In this document: positions 26,352 to 35,668 of the stretch, piece by piece | Layout of the letters: every line of letters starts with the position of its first letter | Position numbering within the stretch: position 1 is the first letter of the stretch | From: Chloroflexota bacterium | GTDB lineage: Bacteria; Chloroflexota; Anaerolineae; Anaerolineales; DRMV01 | Assembly (NCBI GenBank): GCA_011322445.1 | Contig: DRMV01000036.1 | Location: 1 to 64,000 of the forward strand | Direction of reading: 5' to 3' | DNA length: 64,000 bases | Notes under the pieces: model-generated | The model's database searches: none | Seen by the model: only the letters and a program-made list of their open reading frames with translations | What the model was told of the DNA's origin: nothing | Position numbers and translations under genes: made by a program

Positions 26352-27461
26352 TTAGGGAATATCGTAGGAGTCGAGGATGTTGTTGAAGAGGTCGAGGTAC
26401 ATATCGTAAGTGTCGTCGGTTGCAACCATTGAGAGCAGCAGGAAACTCGTGCCGCGGGTCTCGAAGAAGGTGGTGCCCGTGGTGCCTTGCGCTTTGGAAT
26501 GCCAGGTCAGACGTTCGCTGCCGTCGGGTTGCACCTGGTCGTCGGTGATTTTCAGGTCCTTGGCATACACCTCGCGCAGGATGTTGAGGGTGATCTTCCC
26601 GGCCTCAGTCTTGGAATAGGTGGTGCCGTCGTCGTACACAATGCTTTCAATGTAGGCTTTGTTGTCGGGCGACTGGAACTCTTCCAGCACGATGTCTTTA
26701 TCCTGCTGGTAGAGGTAATACCATGCCATCGGCACCTGCATGGTGAAAAGGTTATTGGGCGCAGTGTATGTCCAATAGTCGTTGTAGAGAGGCTGAGCGG
26801 TGATGCTGTCGGTATCGTAGCGCAAGTCCTTCGTCAGGGCCTTGAAGTAGGCAGCAGCCGTTTTTGCCTTCGCTTTGGGCTGAAGGAGGTCGATAATGAT
26901 GACCACGGGCCCATCCTGGTAATAACCTGCGGTCGATACGCAGGTTTGGCCGTTGCAGGTGTATTCCTTGATGACTTTGGCCGCGCCATCGATGTTGGTG
27001 CGATCCAAAAGGCGATAGCCGTCTTTGTCTTCGTAGGCTTGCTCGTATGCATCGACCAGCCGTTTGAAGGAGGCGGCGTCGAGGGTGGTGCCTGTGTTGA
27101 TCGCAACGATGACCAAGTCAGAGACTTTGTCATCCCTGGCAGGGACAAAGTCGGTGAAAGCATCCCCTTCGTTGTCGACACGCCAACCCTTAGGAGGGTG
27201 GAGTTGGAAGAGGCCGTTAGGATGGACGTAGAGGGTATTGGAGAGGGGGATAGTATTTGGTTTGGTGGCTGTGGGCTTGGGCCGAGGGGTGGGGGGAGAG
27301 GTAGGGGGCAGAGGGGTAGGCGTTGCCGGCGGCTGGGTGGGTACAGGCGTTGCTGTGGGGGGCACCGGCGTGGGCGTGGGTTGGGTGCCAAAAGAGAACG
27401 AGCAGGCCAGTGAAACCAGAGCGAGTACCAATCCAGCGAGTAGGTAGCGCTTGTAGTGCAT
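26352..27461 (-). CDS. Secreted lipoprotein of unknown function
   Basis: 369 residues from the ATG at 27461, behind GGAGGAG. A lipoprotein signal (positively charged MHYKRY, hydrophobic stretch, lipobox VSLAC) puts Cys at about residue 21. It is followed by a Thr/Pro-rich linker (TPTPVPPTATPVPT and so on, to about residue 70). Two PsbP-like or similar globular halves follow, each with a tryptophan-rich start (HPPKGWRVDNEGDAF; TYTAPNNLFTMQVPMAWYY). It is anchored outside the membrane. No enzymatic motif; function unknown. Confidence 0.8.
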   Translation of the reverse strand: MHYKRYLLAGLVLALVSLACSFSFGTQPTPTPVPPTATPVPTQPPATPTPLPPTSPPTPRPKPTATKPNTIPLSNTLYVHPNGLFQLHPPKGWRVDNEGDAFTDFVPARDDKVSDLVIVAINTGTTLDAASFKRLVDAYEQAYEDKDGYRLLDRTNIDGAAKVIKEYTCNGQTCVSTAGYYQDGPVVIIIDLLQPKAKAKTAAAYFKALTKDLRYDTDSITAQPLYNDYWTYTAPNNLFTMQVPMAWYYLYQQDKDIVLEEFQSPDNKAYIESIVYDDGTTYSKTEAGKITLNILREVYAKDLKITDDQVQPDGSERLTWHSKAQGTTGTTFFETRGTSFLLLSMVATDDTYDMYLDLFNNILDSYDIP

Positions 27462-27656
27462 AAAACTCCTCCTACTTGTCTTGTGGGGAAAGCAAAGACG
27501 GGACAGGTTGGCTTGTTGCCAGGTGTCACATGGTAATATCGGCCCCCGTTCCTGGTTGAGGATGTGTCTCCGGCTGGGCCTTTTGCTTTGGTAAGGAGAA
27601 GCGGCTTTGCCGGTGGACCAGTGAAAAACCCGGCGCATTTGAGTAATGTCAATCTT

Positions 27657-27662
27657 ATTATA
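27657..27662 (-). promoter_or_regulatory. -10 box, probably for the lipoprotein gene
   Basis: Forward attata reads TATAAT on the minus strand in an otherwise gene-free 285-bp gap, about 195 bp before the lipoprotein ATG. No good -35 was seen. Confidence 0.35.
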
Positions 27663-27700
27663 CAGGCTTTTGTGTCCCCATGCGGTGATGAGCCAGGGAA

Positions 27701-27737
27701 GCCTCCCCTCTCAGCGGAACCCGGCGAGAGGGGAGGC
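27701..27737 (-). terminator. Hairpin after nrdJ
   Basis: gcctcccctctc / gagaggggaggc, a perfect 12-bp stem starting 10 bp after the nrdJ stop. No T-run follows. Confidence 0.6.
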
Positions 27738-27746
27738 GTGCCAAAA

Positions 27747-30700
27747 TCAAGAGCATTCGCTGTGCCCGCAGACATAGCAGCGGGCGCAGCCTTCCGTGTA
27801 AACAACCGCTGCCGCACCGCATTCAGGGCAGATGTCGCCCACCTGGGTGATGTCCAGTTTTTCGTCTTCCGTGGGATGTTGGGGGGCGGCGGCGAAGGCT
27901 TCCACCTTGGGGGCAGCATGTTCTGCTTCGTCATTCAGCGGGAGCAGCGAGGGCAGGTTGAGCGAGAACGTGTGCCGTTCTTCTTCCTCCGGTGTGTCTT
28001 CTGCAGAGGGGGCGGCTTCCAGATAGCGTTTGAGCGCCTGGGCAATGCCGTCGGGCAGCGAGCGAACGCGGTTGGGGCCGAAGCCTGCCGAGCGCCCGCC
28101 GCCGATACCACTCAACTGCCGCCACACTTCGCGCAGGCGTTCCCGCGGCTCGACGGTAGAAGTCAGCCGCAAAATGTAGGAAATCAGCCGCCCAATGGCC
28201 TCGGAAATGGCTGCGGTTTCCGAGCCTGCCTTGGCGGTGTTGATGAAGACCTCGAAGGGCTGGTTGCCGCCGTTTTCGTTGATGGTCACAAAGGCTCGCC
28301 CCACCGGCGTTTCGATGCGGTAGGTGCGTCCCCGCAGCACCGAGGGGCGCGGTTTCTTGGGCTCGTTCCACAGGCGGGGTTGCGCGGGCTGGTCTTCCCC
28401 GCCCGGCATTCCCAGCGGCACATCTTTGCCTTTGGCTTTCGCGGTGGCTTTGGTTTCCAGCACCACCTTCTCGCGGGAGCCGGTGACGTACACCGTCAGG
28501 CCCTTGATGCCCAGTTTCCAGGCCAGTTTGTAGGCTTTGGCGACGTCGTCGGGGGTGGCGTGGGCGGGGAAATTGACCGTGTTGTGGTTTCCCAGACCAT
28601 TGGCAACAAAGGCATGAGAGCCGGGAACGGTCAGGTCAAAAACCTCGGCAAAGCCCGTCTCAATTTTTTCCACAGGAACGTAGAGATTGTGCGGGTTGTC
28701 GTGGGCAAAGAAAGCCTCGGCCAGGGGGTGGCTTGCGCCCTGGCTGCGCAGGGTTTCGTAAACGCGGCGGGCATCGGCGCGGGTGAGGCGATGGCCGGCG
28801 CGCAGGTTGACGCGCACCCGCTGGTAGGTGCGCGCTTCCTCCGCTTGCTCCACGGCAAAGCCGCGGCGCAGGGAAGCCCCCGCCGCCTGCATTGCCCGCA
28901 GCGCCTCGGTGACCCTTTCGGGGAGCAGGCGGCTGTAGTTGCGCCGTTGGTGCAGGCGGCCAATGTTGCGGCGGGCAATCCGCTCGTTTTTCCACGTTTC
29001 TACGAAGCCAATAGCGGCTGCCAAGTGCTCTAACTCGTTCCCCTGGACGGTGAGGTTCCAGGCGCGTTCGGCTGTCTGGCGCACCGTCGCTACGACGTCC
29101 ATATTGAGCAGCAGCACTTGCAATTGCTGGATGAGGCGTTGACTGGCCAGGGTGATGCCGAAAGTGCGGCCGTTTTCGGTCATGTAGGCGTCCAGGAATA
29201 ATCCTTTGAGGAAAGCGGCGACCTCTTCCTCGGCGGCTTGCAAAATGCAGGTGGGAATGATTTTGTGTGCCGCCCCTGGTTGTAGCCCCAAGTCGTTGAC
29301 CAGCCAGTGGCGCAGAGGGCGGGAGTGAAGGAGAAGATAATGGACACCGTTGCGGTGGTCGGTGGCGATGTGCCCGGAAAGCCCAAAGAGGCGTTGTGCA
29401 ATGGCCTGGAGGTGCTCCAGCAGGCGGCGATCGCGGTTGGTGATGTTGAGGGTGTTGGGCATGATAGCGCCTTCGGATGTGACGGCGCCCAAGAAGAAGG
29501 CCAAATCGGTGCTCATGTGTTGAGGGAAGGTGAGCCGCGTGCTGCTGGTGCGGAATGTGCCGCTGAAAGGCGGCAGAGGCGCACCTGCAGGCCCAAATTG
29601 CCGTTGCCCGACGTAGACTACCGCCAAATCACCTGGCCGAATTTCGTCGAGGCGGCGGAAGGTAATTTCTCCGCTGTCGTCCAAAACCTGGATACGGTGA
29701 TTGGGCGTGCCCTCGACGGTAAGGCCATAACGTAGGGTGATCCGACGGGTTTCTTTCATCCCGCCGTAGTAGAAGGCCGTTGCCGTTTCAGTGTGTTGTG
29801 GGCTGATAATGGGTTCCGATAAGGGGGCAAACTGGTCAGGAAGCCGCAAGTTGTCGAACTCGGCGATGGGTTTGAGGCCGTGAGCGGTGAGCACGAGGGT
29901 GTCGCCCGTGACGCACTTCGAGATACTGTTATCTACGAATACTTGCAGGGCGGCCTGGGTGTAAACGTGTTCCTCGGCGGTGATGTCGGAAGCCACCACG
30001 AAGGTGTGTTTGATGTGCTCTGGCACTTCGGGGATGTGCTGGCAGGTGCCCTGTTCCAGCACTTGCTCGATGATGTGGTTGCGGGTTTCTTCGTCCAGCC
30101 CGGCGTCTTCCAGGGCTTTCATGAAAAGCGGGCTGGTGTAGGTGAGTTGCAGATCCTGGCCGTTGTCGTTGACATGGCGGATGTAGGCGAGGGCGAACAC
30201 CGGTTCGCAGCCGTAGCCTTCCACGCCCGAGACGGTGGAAACCGTGCCCGTGGGAGCGATGGTGGTCTGCGCCGCGTTGCGGATGCCGTGCTGGCGGATG
30301 CCTTCTACGATGGCGTCCCAATCTAAGGGCGGGCGCCCCCAATCGGTTTTGGGGCCGCCGCCGAGCCAGTCGGGCCATTGGGGCGGCTGCCATTTCAGGT
30401 TTTCGGGGTCGTAAATGCTCCCCTTGATGGCCGGGAAGGGGCCGCGTTCTTTGGCCAGTTCGATGCTGGTGCGCATGGCATGGTAGCGCACGAATTCCAT
30501 CACCTGGGCGGCGAATTCCTGGCCTTCCGGCGAGCCGTAGCGCACGCCGTTGACGTACATCAGGTCGGCCAGGCCCATGATGCCCAGGCCAATGCGGCGG
30601 GCGCGGTGGGCGGCTTCTTTCAATTGGGGCACCGCCGGCACGTAGGCGTTGGCTTCCACCACGTCGTCAAGGAAGCGCACGGCGCGCTCGGTGGTTTCCT

Positions 30701-31766
30701 GCAATTTGGCCCAATCGACCTTGCCGTCTTCGGTGACGTGCTGGGCGAGGTTGATGGAGCCCAGGCAGCAGTTTTCGTAAGGGCCAAGCCATTGTTCGCC
30801 GCAGGGATTGGTGGCTTCCAGCGGGTAGAGATGGGGCACCGGGTTGGAGCGGTTGGCAGCATCGAGGAAAAGGACGCCCGGCTCGCCGTTGTGGTGGGCT
30901 TGTTTGACGATTTTCTCGAACAGGTCGCGGGCGCGCACCTTGCGGTAGGTTTTGATGGGAATGCCCGCGGCTTCGGCCTGGTCGATGGTGCCGTCGAACT
31001 CGCTGTAACGCGGGTCGAGCACGTCGGGGAAGCGTAGTTCCCATTCTTCGTCGTTTTCCACCGCGCGCATGAAGGCGTCGGTGATGCCCACGGAAATGTT
31101 GAAATTAGTGATGGCGTTTTCGTCGGTTTTGCAGGTGATGAAATCTTCGATGTCGGGGTGGTCGATGCGCAGCACGGCCATATTTGCCCCCCGGCGGCTG
31201 CCGCCTTGCGCGATTTCCCCAAAGGCCTGGTCGTAAACCCGCAGGAAGCCCACCGGCCCGGTGGCCTGCCCGGCCGAAGATTTGACCAACGCGCCCTTGG
31301 GGCGCAGGCGGGAGAAGGAAAAGCCGTTCCCCCCGCCGGTTTGCTGGATGAGCGCCGCATTCCGCAGGCTCATGAAGATGCCGGAATCCTTCCGCCCCAT
31401 GTCGTCGGAAATCGGCAGCACGAAGCAGGCAGCCAGTTGGCCTAAAGGCGTGCCTGCGCCCGTCCAGGTCGGCGAGTTGGGAATGTAGCGGAGGGCGATG
31501 AGCAGGCGATAGAAATCTTTGGCGCGGTTCAAAATGGCCTTGTCGGAAGCCCCCCAGGTCGCTTCGGCTTTGGCGACGTGGTAGGCCACCCGCCAGAAGG
31601 TTTCCTCGGGGGTTTCCACGGGGTTGCCGTCAGGGCCTTTGCGGACGTAGCGGCGCACGAAGACCTGATAGGCGTTTTCGGTCAGGTTGACTTTGGGAAG
31701 CCCTTTGGGGAGCGGTGGGGTGGGCAGCAGGCCCTTGGATGGGGGAAGTGAACTGGCCATGGGCAT
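27747..31766 (-). CDS. nrdJ: Adenosylcobalamin-dependent (class II) ribonucleotide reductase, intein-containing
   Basis: 1339 residues, of which 445 are an intein; the mature enzyme is 894. Class II features are [10 protein letters not shown] with a redox Cys, the [21 protein letters not shown] active-site loop, ISKTVNFP after splicing, and a C-terminal CPECG...CYVCGHSEC tail that may carry the reducing cysteines or a zinc ribbon. It reduces ribonucleotides to deoxyribonucleotides with B12 radical chemistry, oxygen-independently. Its repressor NrdR is encoded 155 bp upstream on the same strand. GGAGGATG precedes the ATG. No cobalamin riboswitch was recognised upstream. Confidence 0.95.
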   Translation of the reverse strand: MPMASSLPPSKGLLPTPPLPKGLPKVNLTENAYQVFVRRYVRKGPDGNPVETPEETFWRVAYHVAKAEATWGASDKAILNRAKDFYRLLIALRYIPNSPTWTGAGTPLGQLAACFVLPISDDMGRKDSGIFMSLRNAALIQQTGGGNGFSFSRLRPKGALVKSSAGQATGPVGFLRVYDQAFGEIAQGGSRRGANMAVLRIDHPDIEDFITCKTDENAITNFNISVGITDAFMRAVENDEEWELRFPDVLDPRYSEFDGTIDQAEAAGIPIKTYRKVRARDLFEKIVKQAHHNGEPGVLFLDAANRSNPVPHLYPLEATNPCGEQWLGPYENCCLGSINLAQHVTEDGKVDWAKLQETTERAVRFLDDVVEANAYVPAVPQLKEAAHRARRIGLGIMGLADLMYVNGVRYGSPEGQEFAAQVMEFVRYHAMRTSIELAKERGPFPAIKGSIYDPENLKWQPPQWPDWLGGGPKTDWGRPPLDWDAIVEGIRQHGIRNAAQTTIAPTGTVSTVSGVEGYGCEPVFALAYIRHVNDNGQDLQLTYTSPLFMKALEDAGLDEETRNHIIEQVLEQGTCQHIPEVPEHIKHTFVVASDITAEEHVYTQAALQVFVDNSISKCVTGDTLVLTAHGLKPIAEFDNLRLPDQFAPLSEPIISPQHTETATAFYYGGMKETRRITLRYGLTVEGTPNHRIQVLDDSGEITFRRLDEIRPGDLAVVYVGQRQFGPAGAPLPPFSGTFRTSSTRLTFPQHMSTDLAFFLGAVTSEGAIMPNTLNITNRDRRLLEHLQAIAQRLFGLSGHIATDHRNGVHYLLLHSRPLRHWLVNDLGLQPGAAHKIIPTCILQAAEEEVAAFLKGLFLDAYMTENGRTFGITLASQRLIQQLQVLLLNMDVVATVRQTAERAWNLTVQGNELEHLAAAIGFVETWKNERIARRNIGRLHQRRNYSRLLPERVTEALRAMQAAGASLRRGFAVEQAEEARTYQRVRVNLRAGHRLTRADARRVYETLRSQGASHPLAEAFFAHDNPHNLYVPVEKIETGFAEVFDLTVPGSHAFVANGLGNHNTVNFPAHATPDDVAKAYKLAWKLGIKGLTVYVTGSREKVVLETKATAKAKGKDVPLGMPGGEDQPAQPRLWNEPKKPRPSVLRGRTYRIETPVGRAFVTINENGGNQPFEVFINTAKAGSETAAISEAIGRLISYILRLTSTVEPRERLREVWRQLSGIGGGRSAGFGPNRVRSLPDGIAQALKRYLEAAPSAEDTPEEEERHTFSLNLPSLLPLNDEAEHAAPKVEAFAAAPQHPTEDEKLDITQVGDICPECGAAAVVYTEGCARCYVCGHSECS
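28581..29915 (-). other. Intein with LAGLIDADG-type endonuclease in NrdJ
   Basis: Residues 618-1062. The first residue is Cys (CVTGDTLVL, block A). Block B is [11 protein letters not shown]. Two degenerate dodecapeptides are [11 protein letters not shown] and [15 protein letters not shown]. Blocks F/G are [23 protein letters not shown], followed by Thr. The exteins join as SISK-TVNFP. All splicing residues (Cys1, block-B His, penultimate His, terminal Asn, +1 Thr) are present, so it should splice. The first dodecapeptide has Glu at the acidic position and the second an Asp, so endonuclease activity is possible. Confidence 0.93.
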
Positions 31767-31921
31767 CCTCCTGAACGGAATTTCGGGCGGGGGGAAGGCG
31801 CAAGAAGCCCCCCCCGCAGCGGCAGAGCCGCTCGGTTGATCGCGTTTGTGGGTTGGCAGCGGCGAAAGTGGGGAAGCCGGAGGTTGATGAACGCCCCTCT
31901 GCCGTGGCTTCCCTGCCGTGG

Positions 31922-32374
31922 TCAGCCGCCTTCTAACAGGCGGTCGATTTCACTGCGGATGGCTCGCAAGTCGTCCAGCCCTAAATAGACGATGGCATAG
32001 CGGATATAGGCAATCTGGTCGAGTTGTTTGAGCCCTTCGATGACCATATCGCCCACCACGCGCGAAGACACTTCGGCCTTGCCCAGCCCCTGGAGTTTCG
32101 ATTCCACTTCGCCGACCAGGCGCTCGATGCTTTCGGCGGGCACGGGGCGTTTGGCGCAGGCAATGCGAATGCCGCGAATCAGTTTTTCGCGGTTGAATTC
32201 CTCCCGGGTGCCGTCTTGTTTCACGATGAGCGGGGTCGCCAGCAGGGGGCGCTCGTAAGTGCTGAAGCGGCGCCCGCATGCCAGGCACTGCCGCCGACGG
32301 CGGATGCCGCCCTGGCGGTCGTGGATAGTGTCGACGACCCGACTTTGCTCATGACCACAAAAAGGACACCGCAT
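31922..32374 (-). CDS. nrdR: Transcriptional repressor NrdR
   Basis: 150 residues from the ATG at 32374, which begins the invariant MRCPFCGH. An upstream extension is spurious. The zinc ribbon uses Cys3, Cys6, Cys30 and Cys33. The ATP-cone follows (TPLIVKQDGTREEFNREKLIRGI), then VVGDMVIEGLKQLDQIAYIRYAIVY. NrdR senses dATP/ATP through the cone and represses ribonucleotide-reductase genes; nrdJ lies just downstream. GGTGATGA serves as the ribosome site. Confidence 0.95.
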   Translation of the reverse strand: MRCPFCGHEQSRVVDTIHDRQGGIRRRRQCLACGRRFSTYERPLLATPLIVKQDGTREEFNREKLIRGIRIACAKRPVPAESIERLVGEVESKLQGLGKAEVSSRVVGDMVIEGLKQLDQIAYIRYAIVYLGLDDLRAIRSEIDRLLEGG

Positions 32375-32555
32375 TTCATCACCATATATTGGGCTTGCGC
32401 GGGTTGCTGCCCCCGTATCTTGGGGCTGACATTTTAGCACAACTTGCAGGGGGGCACAAGGGTTTTCGGGCAGGCCGGGAAAATTTTAAGGTTTCCCCCG
32501 AAATAGGGCGGGGCGGCGGGAAGGCCGCCCCGAGAGGTGGCGTCGGTGCAAGGGG

Positions 32556-34349
32556 TCACTTCCCCAACCGGGCGCGCTCTTCTTCCACGATGCTTTCGTC
32601 GAGGCGCTTGAAAAGGGGCCTGGGCTTGGCGAAGGGGCGGCCAGGTTCGAGGCGCTCGGCTTCCCACTTGCCGCTGGCGTCGGCGGGGTCGTAGCGCAGG
32701 GCGGTGTGCTCGCCGAGGTCGTCGGTGAGGGTTTCCACCTTCTGCTGGCCGAAAAGCGGCTTCGTATAGCCGAGGGCGGCGTGGAGTTGCTCGCTGGTGT
32801 GCGGCAGGAAGGGCGCAAAGAGCACCTTGAGCGCGTTGACCACCTGCAGCGCGGTGTACATGGTGGTCGCGGCGGCTTGTTTGTCGGTCTTGATTTCCAG
32901 CCACGGCGAGGTGCGTTCCAGGTATTTGTTGGCTTCCGAGGCGGCCTGCATGGCTTCGCTCAGCGCGGCGCGCAATTGCACCTTCTCGATGCGCTCGCCC
33001 ACCTTCTGGAACGCGGCTTCCACCACGGCCAGGATTTCTCTATCCACCGGGCGGAGTTCGCCGGGCTGCGGCACGCGGCCTTCCCAATGCTTGTGGGTGA
33101 ACGAGAGCACCCGGTGCACCAGGTTGCCCCACGTGGCGACCAGTTCGCCGTTGTTGCGGTGCAGGAAGTCTTCCCAATCCCACATGGTGTCGCGGCTTTC
33201 GGGCATGTTCACGGTGAGGTAATAGCGCAGCGGGTCGGGGTCGTAGCGGCTGAGGAAATCCAGCCCCCAGACAGCCCAGTTGCGGCTGCCCGAAATCTTG
33301 CGGTTTTCCAGGTTCATGAATTCGTTGGCCGGCACATCGTAGGGCAGCACCAGTTCTTTGCCCTGGCCCGCTTCTTCGCCGAGGAAGATGCGGGCGAACG
33401 CGTCGCCCGAGCCGATGAGTTGGCCGGGCCAGATGACCGCGTGGAAGGGGATGTTGTCTTTGCCGATGAAGTAGTAGGATTTGGTTTCGGGGTTGAACCA
33501 CCAGTTTTGCCACGCGTCGGGCTGGCCGGTGATCATGCTCCATTCCACCGGCGCGGAGAGGTAGCCGATGACGGCCTCGAACCACACGTAGAGGCTCTTG
33601 TGCTCCCAGCCTTCCAGCGGCACGGGAATGCCCCACGCGAGGTCGCGGGTGATGGGGCGGCCATGCAGCCCCTCGGCGAGGATCTGCCCTAACGACTGCC
33701 GCACCACATTGGGGCGCCAGTAGTCCTTGCGCTTTTCCAGGAAGGCGACAATGGCATCTTGCAGTTTGCCCAGGTCAAGGTAAAAGTGCTCGGTTTCCCG
33801 CAGTTCGGGGGTCGAGCCGTCGATTTTGGAGCGCGGGTTGATGAGTTTGGTGGCATCGAGCAGGTTGCCGCACTGGTCGCACTGGTCGCCGCGGGCGTTT
33901 TCGTAGCCGCAAATGTAGCACGTGCCTTCCACGTAGCGGTCGGGCAGAAAGCGCCCTAAAGTGGGCGAATACCACTGCTTGCTTTTCTCGGTGTAGAGAT
34001 AGCCGTTTTCCTTGAGCGCCAGAAAGATGCTCTGGGAAACCTTGAAGTGGTTGGCGGTGTGGGTGGTGGTGAAAAGGTCGTAGGCCAGCCCGGCCTTCTG
34101 GAAGAGTTCCAGGAAGCGGGCGTGGTAGCGCTTGTAGACCTCTTCGGGGGTGGTGCCTTCTTCGTCCGCGCGCACGGTGATGGGCGTGCCGTGCGCGTCG
34201 GAGCCGGAAACCATGAGCACATGGTTCCCCTTCAGGCGGTGGTAGCGGGTGAAGATGTCGGCGGGCAGGTAAGCGCCGGTCAGGTTGCCCACATGGATGT
34301 CGGCGTTGGCGTAAGGCCAGGCGACGCCAACTAAGATGTATTCGCTCAT
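32556..34349 (-). CDS. metG: Methionyl-tRNA synthetase
   Basis: 597 residues. Class I motifs: AWPYANADIHVGNL in place of HIGH (about 9-22) and NRKISGSRN in place of KMSKS. The zinc knuckle CYICGYENARGDQCDQCG lies in the connective region, with TLGRFLPDRYVEGTC just before it. The anticodon-binding helical domain (WGNLVHRVLSFTHKHWEG) follows. There is no C-terminal tRNA-binding (EMAP/Trbp111) domain. It charges tRNA-Met for initiation and elongation. It is preceded by a highly structured leader (34439-34521). Confidence 0.95.
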   Translation of the reverse strand: MSEYILVGVAWPYANADIHVGNLTGAYLPADIFTRYHRLKGNHVLMVSGSDAHGTPITVRADEEGTTPEEVYKRYHARFLELFQKAGLAYDLFTTTHTANHFKVSQSIFLALKENGYLYTEKSKQWYSPTLGRFLPDRYVEGTCYICGYENARGDQCDQCGNLLDATKLINPRSKIDGSTPELRETEHFYLDLGKLQDAIVAFLEKRKDYWRPNVVRQSLGQILAEGLHGRPITRDLAWGIPVPLEGWEHKSLYVWFEAVIGYLSAPVEWSMITGQPDAWQNWWFNPETKSYYFIGKDNIPFHAVIWPGQLIGSGDAFARIFLGEEAGQGKELVLPYDVPANEFMNLENRKISGSRNWAVWGLDFLSRYDPDPLRYYLTVNMPESRDTMWDWEDFLHRNNGELVATWGNLVHRVLSFTHKHWEGRVPQPGELRPVDREILAVVEAAFQKVGERIEKVQLRAALSEAMQAASEANKYLERTSPWLEIKTDKQAAATTMYTALQVVNALKVLFAPFLPHTSEQLHAALGYTKPLFGQQKVETLTDDLGEHTALRYDPADASGKWEAERLEPGRPFAKPRPLFKRLDESIVEEERARLGK

Positions 34350-34354
34350 AATGG

Positions 34355-34428
34355 CCTCCGAGGGTAGTCAGATGGTCAGGGAGTCAGGTAGTCGGGTGGT
34401 CAGGGAGTCAGGGAGTCAGGTAGTTGGG
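34355..34428. repeat. Imperfect tandem GTCAGGGAGTCAGGTAGTC repeats
   Basis: Three or four degenerate copies of a roughly 20-bp word made of gtcaggg/gtcaggtag units, immediately upstream of metG. Confidence 0.75.
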
Positions 34429-34438
34429 GGAAAACGGA

Positions 34439-34521
34439 ACAGGCCGGCGCGGAGGCCGACCTGTGGGGAAGCCGTCGGGGGGATGCGCGACCGCCCAGGC
34501 CCAGCGGTCACGCCGGCCTGT
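34439..34521 (-). promoter_or_regulatory. Structured leader upstream of metG
   Basis: An 11-bp perfect pair, acaggccggcg (34439-34449) with cgccggcctgt (34511-34521), encloses a second 10-bp stem (34485-34494 with 34504-34513, one G-T pair, 9-nt loop). The left arm can alternatively pair with gacctgt at about 34458-34464. This competing arrangement would suit attenuation of metG. The T-box consensus was not found. Confidence 0.45.
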
Positions 34522-34610
34522 GAGGGCGCATCATCATGATGCCGAGGGAAGAACAGACCATCGGGTTCATGGCGATGCAATTTTACCACGATGTTGGGGT
34601 GAGGAGATGC

Positions 34611-34616
34611 TATAAT
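34611..34616 (+). promoter_or_regulatory. -10 box for the lipoprotein gene at 34750
   Basis: Perfect TATAAT in atgctataatggg. It would give a leader of about 130 nt before the ATG at 34750, and it excludes in-frame upstream starts at 34615. Confidence 0.5.
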
Positions 34617-34749
34617 GGGCCATCTTTTGCGCGCGGGAGGCGTTCCTGGCTGGGGGAAGGGAAGCCGCCGCGTGCGCTTGGGCTGCTTTTCCAGAGGAAG
34701 GCCGCTGGCCGGGGGGCTTTGGAAAATCGGCTTTCCTTTGGAGGTTGCC

Positions 34750-35466
34750 ATGACTGTTCGGAAAATCGTGTTGCCCCTGATTTTGCTCTTGCTCGCTGCC
34801 TGCGCTCCCGCGCGCCCTACCCCTGCGCCGCCCGTGCCTTCTTCAATGCCTGCGCCGACCATGGCCGCGGCAACGGCCATGCCCACCCAGGCGCCCGCAC
34901 CCACCGCGACGGCGGTGGCAACGGTGGTGCAGGTTTCGCCCACGGTGTCGGCTGTGGCAACGGCCACCCCCAATCCTTTGCCGCAAACCCAAACGCTGCA
35001 AAACGCCGAAATCGGCTATCGCATGACCTACGCCCCGCAGATGTTCACCCCCGAGATGCCGGGCATTCTGCCCCACGAGGTCAGCGGCCTGCGCCTGACG
35101 GCCCCTTTGGGTGAGACGCTGGAAAGCGCCTACCTGCTGGTCACGCTGGAACCCACCACCAACTGGCATCAGTGCCTGGATACCCCGCCCCAGGCCGAAG
35201 TCGGCACGCTGGAAAGCACCCCTTTGGGCGACCGGCGCGTCAACGGTGAAGGGTATCGCGGCTACGACGTCGTGCTGCCCGTTTTCGTGGATAGCACCTT
35301 TTTCGACCGCCAGTTCCGGGCCTATCACATGCAGACCAGCCGCTGCGTGACGGTGCACCTGCTCTTGCACGCCGAGCGCCCTGCCGACCAGGTCAGCGAC
35401 CAGGACAAGCAGGCGGCCTGGGCGCGCCTGATGCAGGTCTTTGCCAGCATGACCTGGACGGAGTGA
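34750..35466 (+). CDS. Secreted lipoprotein of unknown function
   Basis: 238 residues from the ATG at 34750, behind TTTGGAGG. The signal peptide MTVRKIVLPLILLLLAAC ends in a lipobox (LLAAC, Cys18). A long Thr/Pro/Ala-rich linker (to about residue 80) leads to a single globular domain starting NAEIGYRMTYAPQMF and ending WARLMQVFASMTWTE. This architecture resembles the lipoprotein at 26352-27461, and both end in an 'amphipathic helix plus aromatic' pattern. Function unknown; extracellular by signal. Confidence 0.8.
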   Translation: MTVRKIVLPLILLLLAACAPARPTPAPPVPSSMPAPTMAAATAMPTQAPAPTATAVATVVQVSPTVSAVATATPNPLPQTQTLQNAEIGYRMTYAPQMFTPEMPGILPHEVSGLRLTAPLGETLESAYLLVTLEPTTNWHQCLDTPPQAEVGTLESTPLGDRRVNGEGYRGYDVVLPVFVDSTFFDRQFRAYHMQTSRCVTVHLLLHAERPADQVSDQDKQAAWARLMQVFASMTWTE

Positions 35467-35498
35467 GGGGGCAAGCCAATGTTGTAGAAGCGATGCTT

Positions 35499-35615
35499 CG
35501 CCCTCACCCTGCTTTGGCTCGCTGCGCTCGCCGTTTCTCCCCTCTCCCACCGGGAGAGGGGAGAAAGCCGCACCCCTGAGCGAAGTCGAAGGGGGCGGCT
35601 TGAGGGGTGAGGGCG
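35499..35615. repeat. MITE-like element with 11-bp terminal inverted repeats
   Basis: Perfect ends cgccctcaccc (35499-35509) and gggtgagggcg (35605-35615). Inside is a perfect 15-bp hairpin, tttctcccctctccc acc gggagaggggagaaa (35534-35566), followed by cctgagcgaagtcgaagg, a word common in dispersed bacterial repeats. The cctcaccc end resembles the ends of the uvrA repeats. Confidence 0.8.
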
Positions 35616-35668
35616 TTTCTGCAAGCGGCGGGCATTGCTGCAGTTTTTGCGTGCTTCCGGAGTGAGGC

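Noticed and set aside
31767-31921. Cobalamin riboswitch before nrdJ
   Set aside because: Spacer too short (155 bp) and no B12-box-like sequence seen; NrdR control is more likely.
34350-34600. T-box riboswitch for metG
   Set aside because: The conserved aggGTGGnACCGCG-type antiterminator box was not found on the minus strand.
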